Under the pieces are notes generated by a model that saw nothing but the letters and a program-made list of their open reading frames with translations, did no database searches and was not told the DNA's origin. From JAEUIX01 sp964611125 (GTDB lineage Bacteria > Planctomycetota > Phycisphaerae > Phycisphaerales > UBA1924), in assembly GCA_964611125.1 (NCBI GenBank), contig CAZSZO010000006.1, positions 68,670-132,669 on the forward strand: a stretch of DNA of 64,000 bases. The letters run 5' to 3'. Every line of letters starts with the position of its first letter. The first letter of the stretch is position 1. This document shows positions 7,912 to 14,641 of this stretch, in pieces. Made by a program: the position numbers and the translations under genes.

Positions 7912-9669
7912 CTACAATCTCGGCATTCGTCGCCTACAAATCGAGGCGATATCATCAAGCTTACTCACGACTTCTTGATCCACTTCAGTTGGCTTCATCA
8001 CGCGCACCAATTCATAGAAATCGCGCTTGCGATACTCAAGCGGCACGCCCAGGCGACGCGCATACGCACGGAAAATGGGCTCGAGCACCTCGTCGCTGGC
8101 CTTCGCCTCGGGAGACCAAATCGGCGGCTTGTTCAGTGATTCGGCGGCAGCTTCGATCTCACTGATCGACGCGTCCATGGCTCCCTCGCGGCTCCGCATC
8201 TCCAGTTCACTAAATAGATCCTCGTTCGGGACGCCACGCGCAACTCGCATGAGCAATTCCCGGCTGGTAAGGTAGTTTTCGATTTCACGGCGAGTCCAGC
8301 TCACTTCCACCAAGTTTGTTCGCTGAAGCGGTGCGTCGATTCGATCAAAAACAGCAATACCAACCAAATCCGGCTTCGCTTCGAGCAGGCCGTAGAAGTG
8401 ATCACGAGCTTCTTGAGGGCGATTGGTTCCCAAATAATGAACAAATGGAGACTCTAGTGCTGCGATCGCATCAGCGTGTTTGAGTAAGACAGCAAACTCC
8501 TGTAGAATGCGCAAGTCGGTCGGGCCTTCCGCATACAAAATCCATCCTCGAAGCTCCGCCTCGTAGTATGCGTCATAGCCGATAGACACTAGTGCTTTTC
8601 TCAACTGCTGTGGCTGCCCGTTCAAGCGGTGTGGCTTACCTACAAAGGCGACAACGATGCCTCGATCCGCAGCCTCGTCAAGAACCACCTCCGAGTGACT
8701 CGCCGCAATAACTTGAGAGCCTTGCCTTTCGGCCAGCTCGGTGACCGTGTTAAAAACCTGTCGCTGCCTCAGTATTTCGAGGTGGGCGTCGGGCTCGTCA
8801 AGCAGCAGGATGGACCTTGGTTTGGCGTGCAAGTAGGAAAGCAATAACAGGGTTTGTTGCAGTCCGCGGCCCGACGCGGAAAGATCCAGCACGCAAGACT
8901 CCCTCAGATCGCGATACGTCATGCGGTATTCACCCCGCGTACCCAAGTACTCGGGTTTCATCAATTCTACACCGAATGCCATCTTGATTCGGTCATAAAG
9001 ATCTTCCCAAGCTGCTTCCGGTCCGTCGGCAACCTGGGCGCAGAGATTCCGAATGACCTGTGCGCTCTGACCTTGTCCCAGCAAGACATCAATTCTTCCC
9101 CGGTCAACACGAGGTTCTTCAGAAGCTAGACCGGACATCGGTGGCAAGAATGCGATCTCAACTCGTCCCGCCTCCTCCGGAACGCGCGAGAACTGACAGT
9201 CCTCGACCTTCGCATCGTCGAACCCAGGCATTCGGAGTGGTCTGCAGTTGAATGTCTCTTCGTTTCCATAATCAAACTCCATGCCACAGGACCACTTGGT
9301 TGTGCCACGCTCCAGCCCTTCTACTTCGATCTCGATTCGAACTGGTCGCGAGGACGTCTTGTCGCCGATTCGCACACTTCGATGAGTGCTCGTTCCTTTC
9401 CACAAGAGATCCGACTGCGGCACTGGTGCCTGCGTTAGGTCACGTCGATTGATGGCGATTCCAGGGCGCTTTTCCGCTTTGCTCGCAGCACCTCGCTTCT
9501 CCAACCATGTCCGCACGCCCAGGTGCCACAAGCTCAAAGCCTGAAGGACGGTGGTCTTTCCGGAATTGTTCGGGCCAATCAAAACGACTGGAGCCCCGAG
9601 GTCACCGGAGAGGTCAATTTCCGCGTCATCAAACCGCTTAAAGTTCCGCACCTGTATCCGGGTCAGCAT
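7912..9669 (-). CDS. OLD-family ATP-dependent nuclease (AAA ATPase + TOPRIM)
   Basis: The 585-residue protein starts MLTRIQVRNFKRFDDAEI, typical of SMC/RecF-like ATPases. Walker A is GPNNSGKT (32-39), a signature-like LSASGRGLQQ lies near 264, and Walker B is LLLLDEPDAHLE (ending near 298). The C-terminal TOPRIM domain shows EGPTD with Glu381 and an Asp pair at FDRID (442 and 445). This order defines OLD (overcoming lysogenization defect) nucleases, DNA-cutting ATPases often linked to phage exclusion. No UvrD-like partner (as in Gabija) and no reverse transcriptase (as in some retrons) is adjacent, so it looks like a stand-alone class 1 OLD. The gene is less G+C-rich than its neighbours and sits between IS material, which suggests transfer. 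The start is ATG at 9667-9669. Confidence 0.85.
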   Translation of the reverse strand: MLTRIQVRNFKRFDDAEIDLSGDLGAPVVLIGPNNSGKTTVLQALSLWHLGVRTWLEKRGAASKAEKRPGIAINRRDLTQAPVPQSDLLWKGTSTHRSVRIGDKTSSRPVRIEIEVEGLERGTTKWSCGMEFDYGNEETFNCRPLRMPGFDDAKVEDCQFSRVPEEAGRVEIAFLPPMSGLASEEPRVDRGRIDVLLGQGQSAQVIRNLCAQVADGPEAAWEDLYDRIKMAFGVELMKPEYLGTRGEYRMTYRDLRESCVLDLSASGRGLQQTLLLLSYLHAKPRSILLLDEPDAHLEILRQRQVFNTVTELAERQGSQVIAASHSEVVLDEAADRGIVVAFVGKPHRLNGQPQQLRKALVSIGYDAYYEAELRGWILYAEGPTDLRILQEFAVLLKHADAIAALESPFVHYLGTNRPQEARDHFYGLLEAKPDLVGIAVFDRIDAPLQRTNLVEVSWTRREIENYLTSRELLMRVARGVPNEDLFSELEMRSREGAMDASISEIEAAAESLNKPPIWSPEAKASDEVLEPIFRAYARRLGVPLEYRKRDFYELVRVMKPTEVDQEVVSKLDDIASICRRRMPRL

Positions 9670-9703
9670 GCGGGAAGAGTAGCGTCGGATCTTGGCCGAC
9701 TCG

Positions 9704-9944
9704 GCGGGGTGGCATTGAGTTGCCCTGACCTTTGACCTTGCCCACGAATGGTGGACACACTCCGAGGCGGCTACAAGAGCCGTCAGGAAGCGAGGTCCAC
9801 GATGGGCAGAAGGAACTTACGGCGGAGTTCAAGGAGCAGGCGGCGCGCCAAGTGATCCAGGGCGGGTGGTCCTTCCGCGAGGTCGCCGACGACCTCGCGA
9901 TCGACCAATCGTCGCTGCGGGCGGGGTGGCATCGAGTTGCTCTG
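9704..9944. repeat. 24-bp imperfect direct repeats around an IS fragment
   Basis: GCGGGGTGGCATTGAGTTGC plus CCTG at 9704-9727 recurs at 9921-9944 with two mismatches. The copies bracket the transposase fragment at 9749-9920. They may be remains of a duplication or recombination that deleted the rest of the element. Confidence 0.6.
9749..9920 (+). pseudogene. IS3-family OrfA fragment (left end of a deleted element)
   Basis: The short reading TAEFKEQAARQVIQGGWSFR EVADDLAIDQSSLR is the helix-turn-helix start of an IS3-type OrfA. It breaks off at 9920, where a second copy of a flanking repeat begins. Upstream, TGGACACACTCCGAGGCGG looks like an IS3 left end. It is a different IS3 lineage from the element at 6.4 kb, whose OrfA has another sequence. 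Nothing functional remains. Confidence 0.6.
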
Positions 9945-9969
9945 CGGTCATGCTCGGCCATGCCGCTGG

Positions 9970-10000
9970 GGTCTCGGCTCTGCGAGACCTCAATGTCCGG
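9970..10000 (+). repeat. Palindrome + TGTCCGG repeat, copy B
   Basis: GGTCTCG (9970-9976), GCTCTG and CGAGACC (9983-9989), then four bases and TGTCCGG (9994-10000). It is nearly the reverse complement of copy C at 6313-6343. Sequence after TGTCCGG to about 10035 resembles that after copy A apart from a short insertion. The remaining part of 9945-10189 has no recognisable gene. Confidence 0.7.
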
Positions 10001-10189
10001 TCCCGGTCCGTTGTCCACGAGGATACCGGCGCGGGCCGGTCACCCCTTGAAGGATGGCGGATAGCTCATAGTTCGACTTATAGCAGCGCCGGCCCTTGCT
10101 CGTGACGACAATGCCTGGCATGTGCACCCCCCTGAAAAGCCCCCTCCGCGAGAGCCTTGGTGGTCGATGCTCTGCTGGCCGCGGACGCC

Positions 10190-10720
10190 CTAGTAATTGA
10201 TACCCCACGGCGACGGGATCGGCGCCGTGCGGTCGCCTTTCAGGGCTGTCAGGCGGTCGGCGATGAGGCTGATGATCAGGGCCTCGTACTTCGCGTCGCC
10301 CGAATCCCCGACTTTGCAGAAAATCACCAGCGGCTCCGGCCCCTCGGCGGTTGGCCCCGCTGCGGCCGGGGCCCCCGCCCGCTCCCGGCGGATTTCCAGC
10401 GTCGCCCGCTCCTCCCGGATCGTCTGCAGCACATACCACCGCCGCCGGTCGCCGCTGGCCCGGTCGTCGTGCCATTCTTCGAATCCGCACTCAGCCTGCG
10501 ACACGGCGATATCCACCGCCGCGTCGACATCGTCCCAGTCGGCATCGACCCGGCCCGTGGTGCCGTCCGAAGGCGCCCCCCGGGAGGGGAGATACCCCAC
10601 CGGCCAGATGCCGATAGGCCCGGGCGCCGAGGTGCAGCCCGCGCCGCCGCCACCAAGGCTGATCCCAAGGACCAGCCCGGCAGCCACCCGCACCCTGTTG
10701 CCCGTCGATCGTCGGTTCAC
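10190..10720 (-). CDS. Putative lipoprotein of unknown function
   Basis: The 176-residue product begins at GTG 10718-10720. A basic N-terminus and hydrophobic stretch end in GGGGAGC, a plausible lipobox with Cys29. The mature part has no motif I recognise. An acidic segment (DADWDDVDAAVDIAV) is followed by a predicted alpha/beta region (RRRWYVLQTIREERATLEI) and a C-terminal amphipathic helix. It is divergent from phoH, and the islet lies downstream of it. It is probably membrane-anchored. Confidence 0.65.
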   Translation of the reverse strand: MNRRSTGNRVRVAAGLVLGISLGGGGAGCTSAPGPIGIWPVGYLPSRGAPSDGTTGRVDADWDDVDAAVDIAVSQAECGFEEWHDDRASGDRRRWYVLQTIREERATLEIRRERAGAPAAAGPTAEGPEPLVIFCKVGDSGDAKYEALIISLIADRLTALKGDRTAPIPSPWGINY

Positions 10721-10910
10721 GTGGGCAGTGTACCTCCCACCCAGCCCCAGGGCTGAATGTCCGAGCGTACCCGTGTATTTGGAGAATGTACGCTAGCATG
10801 TTTGGTAGATGATTGGGTTATCCACAGGCTGTCAACCCGTGGTTCCACCGGCCCCCGGTCCGTTCATCCCCATGGATTCTCCATGCGCTCGGCGGGCCGA
10901 AGTCCATAGC

Positions 10911-12059
10911 ATGAAAGTGCTGGAAAAGGGGCTTCGGGATGCGGTTGAGGCCGCGTCTCGCCGAGCGTTCCCCCAGCGCCGGAGCCGTTCGCCTGTGGAT
11001 GTCATGATCCGAGTTCCCCCGGGCGACGCGCGGGTGGCCGTCCTGGGTTCGGGCGAGCGGAATCTCAAGATGATCCGGGAGGCGCTGGGCGTCCACGTCG
11101 CGGCCCGCGACGGCAACATCCGGATCTCTGGCACGCGCGAGGCGGTCGCGGCGGCCCGCGATGTCATTGGCCGCCTTCAGCAGACCTCCGGCGACGAAGC
11201 CCCCTCGCGCCAGCAGGTGCTCGACATCATCACCTGGGCCGCGTCGCGCCAGCTCGGCGACAAGGGCGAAGGGACGGGCGATGACTTCGGACCCGTCGAG
11301 TTCGACCTGGGCGGGCATCTGGATGTGACGGCCCCCGCGTGGGGCGAGACGCTGGATGTCTACGCCGCGGGCCGCCCGGTGCGGGCCCAGACGACCAACC
11401 AGCAGCTGTATCTGGACGCGATCCGCGATAACGACCTGGTCGTGGCGGTGGGCCCGGCGGGCACGGGCAAGACCTATTTGGCGGTCGCCGCGGCGGTGCA
11501 CATGCTCAAGGTCGGGCGGATCCGCAAGGTGATCCTGGTCCGCCCGGCGGTGGAGGCTGGGGAGAAGCTGGGCTTTCTCCCGGGCGACATGCAGGCGAAG
11601 GTGAACCCCTACCTGCGGCCGCTGTTCGACGCGCTGCACGACATGATGGACTTCAACACCATCAACCGCTTCATGACCAGCGACGTGGTGGAGGTCGCGC
11701 CGCTGGCGTTCATGCGCGGCCGGACGCTCAACCGGGCGGTGATCATCCTCGATGAGGCCCAGAACACCACGCGCACCCAGATGAAGATGTTCCTGACCCG
11801 CATGGGGCACGGGAGCAAGATGATCGTGACGGGCGACGCGACGCAGGTCGACCTGCCCGACCCGGGGCAGAGCGGCCTGATCGACGCGGCCCGCCGGCTG
11901 AAGAATGTGCCGGGGATCGGCTGGGTGGCCCTGGATGAGCGGGACATCGTGCGGCACACGCTGGTGCAGCGGATCGTGGAGGCGTACGGAGCGACCGATA
12001 ACCCGGGCCGATCGACCCCGATGGGGGAAAGGTCCGATCACGGAGCGTCGATGCAGTAG
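10911..12059 (+). CDS. phoH: PhoH-like ATPase
   Basis: An N-terminal KH-like region (VAVLGSGERNLKMIREALGV) is followed by the PhoH ATPase: LYLDAIRDNDLVVAVGPAGT, Walker A GPAGTGKT near residue 182, the family hallmark GEKLGFLPGD, Walker B VIILDEAQNTT and VTGDATQVDLP. PhoH family members are cytoplasmic ATPases linked to RNA and phosphate metabolism. The start is uncertain: ATG at 10911 gives 382 residues, while ATGs at 10872 and 10809 are in frame but precede poorly conserved sequence. A PgpH-like gene follows directly, a gene order widespread in bacteria; ybeY, often third, is absent. Confidence 0.9.
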   Translation: MKVLEKGLRDAVEAASRRAFPQRRSRSPVDVMIRVPPGDARVAVLGSGERNLKMIREALGVHVAARDGNIRISGTREAVAAARDVIGRLQQTSGDEAPSRQQVLDIITWAASRQLGDKGEGTGDDFGPVEFDLGGHLDVTAPAWGETLDVYAAGRPVRAQTTNQQLYLDAIRDNDLVVAVGPAGTGKTYLAVAAAVHMLKVGRIRKVILVRPAVEAGEKLGFLPGDMQAKVNPYLRPLFDALHDMMDFNTINRFMTSDVVEVAPLAFMRGRTLNRAVIILDEAQNTTRTQMKMFLTRMGHGSKMIVTGDATQVDLPDPGQSGLIDAARRLKNVPGIGWVALDERDIVRHTLVQRIVEAYGATDNPGRSTPMGERSDHGASMQ

Positions 12060-12164
12060 CGGGCGATGAGGGGTTGGTGGGGGGGGTGGCTTGGAGTCGG
12101 GCGCCGGTCTACGCGAAGCCGGCGGGTTGGTTGGGTCAGAGGCCTGAGCGCGCAGGCCAAGCGC

Positions 12165-14624
12165 ATGACAGCAGACACGCCAAATCCTGGTTCGGGTCCG
12201 CCTTCCGGGGCGGCGGGGGGTGCGTCGGCGCTGCCCGGGTCGGGTGGCCCACTCGATTGGGGCGTTGTGCTCCGCTCGCCGGCGACGATCTGGAACGTGC
12301 TGATCCTGGTCGCGCTGACCGGGGTGCTCTCGATCCTGCTGATGTGGACGCACAAGCAGACGCTGGCGACGGTCGGCCAGATCATGGGCGAGAGCCACTG
12401 CGTCCGCGTGGGGTTCCAGCGGATCGACGAAGCGGCCACCCAGGCCGACCGCCAGGCCGCCCGCCTGAAGGCCCCCTGGATCTACACCGGCGACAAGGCG
12501 GCCTTCGACGAGCTGCGGGCGTCCCTCGAGAACCTGCCCAGGACCCTGGCCGACGCCCAGACCCTGGGCGATGTCGACGCGACGATCCGCGAGCAGTTCG
12601 GCCTGGTCAGCCCCGCCTCGCTCGAAGAGGTGCGGGCCCAGCGCGAGGGCGAGGGGATCTCCGCGGCGTGGCTGGCCCGGGTCGGGCGGCTGGACGCGGC
12701 GATGCGGCGCACGCCGGTGGTCGACGCCGAGACGTTCCAGCGGCAGAGCCAGGCGGTGACCCCGCTGGCGGAGGTCCGGGTGGGCGAGGCGGCGATGACG
12801 GTGCGGGCCGCGGACGTCGTCAGCTTTGCGGGGGCCGAGGCCAAGCTGCGGACGCTGATCAAGGAGGCCGGTTTCAGCGAGCCGCTGGCCGAGGTGGTGC
12901 TATCGCGGGTGAAGTACCGCTACAAGCCGCTTTTCAAGCTCGATCAGGCGATGACCGACGAGCGGGCCCGCCTGGCGGCGGAGGCGACGCAGCCGAAGCT
13001 CGCGCAGTATCCGCGCGGGCAGGTGATGGTGGCGCGGGGCGAGCGGCTGACGGCTGAGAAGCTCGAGCTGCTTCGGGCCGAGGCGCGCGAGTACCGGCGC
13101 AGCCCCGAGGACGCGGTGGTGGTCTATGCGGAGAATCTGTCGCTGGTGGGGGCGGCGCTGCTGGCGGCCCTGGGCCTGGGGGCGTACACAGCGACCTATG
13201 CCGGGCTGCTCTGGCGGGCGCCGGCCCGCATGGGCGTCCTGGCGGGGATGGTCGCGGCGGCGCTCGGGCTGGGCTGCTGGGTCGCGGCGACCGAGCCGCG
13301 GCTGATCAATGTGGCGATCACCTCGCCGACGCTGCTTGTCACAGCCTTCCTGGCGGTGGCGTACGACCGGCGGACGGCGCTGGCGGTGGGCTCGCTGGTG
13401 GGCATTCTCTCGTGCGTGGCCCTCGATCAGCCGGCGGTGACCATCGGCGTGGCGCTGTGCGGTGTGTGGCTGGCGGTGTGGCTGCTGCGCGAGTTCCGGC
13501 ACCGCAACGCGCTCATCCGGGCGGGCTTGCTCACCGGGGCGGCGCTGGCGACGGCGACGCTCATTCTGGCCGGTCTGCAGCGCCCCATGACCCCCGACGC
13601 GCTGCAGCAGGCGATCTGGGAGGCGGCCTCGGCGGGGATCGGGGCCACGCTCGTGGGGTTCATCACGCTGGGGCTGCTGCCGACGATCGAGCGCGTCTTC
13701 GACGTGGCGACGGGCATGAGCCTGATCGAGCTGCGCGACCCCAAGCAACCGCTCCTCCGCATGCTCCAGCAGCGGGCCCCGGGCACCTACAACCACTCGC
13801 TGACCGTCGCCAGCCTTGCGGAGGCCGCGGCGGAGGCGATCCACGCCGATGGGCTGCTGGCGTACGTCGGGGCGCTGTACCACGACGTGGGTAAGGCGAC
13901 CAAGGCGGAGTTCTTTGTCGAGAATCAGGCGGGCGGCCCCAACCGCCATGACAAGCTGCCGCCGGCGCTGAGTCTGCTGGTGATCGTGGGGCACGTGAAG
14001 GAGGGGCTGGAGCTGGCCCGCGAGCACAACCTGCCGGCGGTGCTGCACCATTTCATCGAGAGCCACCACGGCACGACACTGGTTGAGTATTTCTACCACC
14101 GGGCCCGCAAGCAGGCGGAGGCCAGCGGCAAGGCGGCGGAGATGCCTCAGGAGATTGAGTACCGCTATCCCGGGCCCAAGCCGCGCTCGAAGGAGGCGGC
14201 GATCCTGATGGTCTGCGACGCGGCGGAGAGCGCGACGCGGACATTGAGCGACCCGACCCCCGCGCGGATCGATTCGCTGGTGAGGGCGATCGCCCACAAG
14301 CGGCTGATGGACGGGCAGTTTGACGCCAGCGAGCTGACGATGCGCGACCTGGCCGTGGTGACCGAGACGGTCTCGCGGACGCTCGCGGCGATGAACCACC
14401 AGCGGATCGCGTATCCCGCCGGTGAATCATCCGGGCAGCGGTCGGCGAGCGTGCCCTTCGGCGCCCCCGCCGCCGCGCCGGGGCCGGCGACGATTTCGAT
14501 TCCGGCTCCTGCGGCCGGTGAGGTCACGCCGCCGCCGCAGGTCGCGCCCGGTGCGCCGCAGGGCGGGTCGCTCACCGGCCCCGCGCCGGTAACGCCGGTT
14601 GGCCTGGCCGCGGCCCGCCGCTGA
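12165..14624 (+). CDS. 7TM-HD family cyclic-di-AMP phosphodiesterase (PgpH/YqfF-like)
   Basis: The product is 819 residues from ATG 12165; an upstream ATG at 12066 would add an Arg/Trp-rich extension and is less likely. One transmembrane helix (WNVLILVALTGVLSILLMW) precedes a large extracytoplasmic region containing YRYKPLFKLD. At about 320-510 comes a block of hydrophobic segments (7TM-type), then a cytoplasmic HD domain with GTYNHSLTV, ALYHDVGKATK and HHFIESHHGTT. This architecture matches PgpH, which degrades cyclic di-AMP. The metal ligands H..HD..H..H appear intact. The C-terminus is a Pro/Ala-rich tail. The adjacent phoH supports the assignment. Confidence 0.88.
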   Translation: MTADTPNPGSGPPSGAAGGASALPGSGGPLDWGVVLRSPATIWNVLILVALTGVLSILLMWTHKQTLATVGQIMGESHCVRVGFQRIDEAATQADRQAARLKAPWIYTGDKAAFDELRASLENLPRTLADAQTLGDVDATIREQFGLVSPASLEEVRAQREGEGISAAWLARVGRLDAAMRRTPVVDAETFQRQSQAVTPLAEVRVGEAAMTVRAADVVSFAGAEAKLRTLIKEAGFSEPLAEVVLSRVKYRYKPLFKLDQAMTDERARLAAEATQPKLAQYPRGQVMVARGERLTAEKLELLRAEAREYRRSPEDAVVVYAENLSLVGAALLAALGLGAYTATYAGLLWRAPARMGVLAGMVAAALGLGCWVAATEPRLINVAITSPTLLVTAFLAVAYDRRTALAVGSLVGILSCVALDQPAVTIGVALCGVWLAVWLLREFRHRNALIRAGLLTGAALATATLILAGLQRPMTPDALQQAIWEAASAGIGATLVGFITLGLLPTIERVFDVATGMSLIELRDPKQPLLRMLQQRAPGTYNHSLTVASLAEAAAEAIHADGLLAYVGALYHDVGKATKAEFFVENQAGGPNRHDKLPPALSLLVIVGHVKEGLELAREHNLPAVLHHFIESHHGTTLVEYFYHRARKQAEASGKAAEMPQEIEYRYPGPKPRSKEAAILMVCDAAESATRTLSDPTPARIDSLVRAIAHKRLMDGQFDASELTMRDLAVVTETVSRTLAAMNHQRIAYPAGESSGQRSASVPFGAPAAAPGPATISIPAPAAGEVTPPPQVAPGAPQGGSLTGPAPVTPVGLAAARR

Positions 14625-14641
14625 GGCGATTGCGGACCAAT

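Noticed and set aside
12066..12164. N-terminal extension of the PgpH-like gene
   Set aside because: The added residues are Arg/Trp/Gly-rich and do not resemble the family; an ATG at 12165 sits just before the normal start of the protein.
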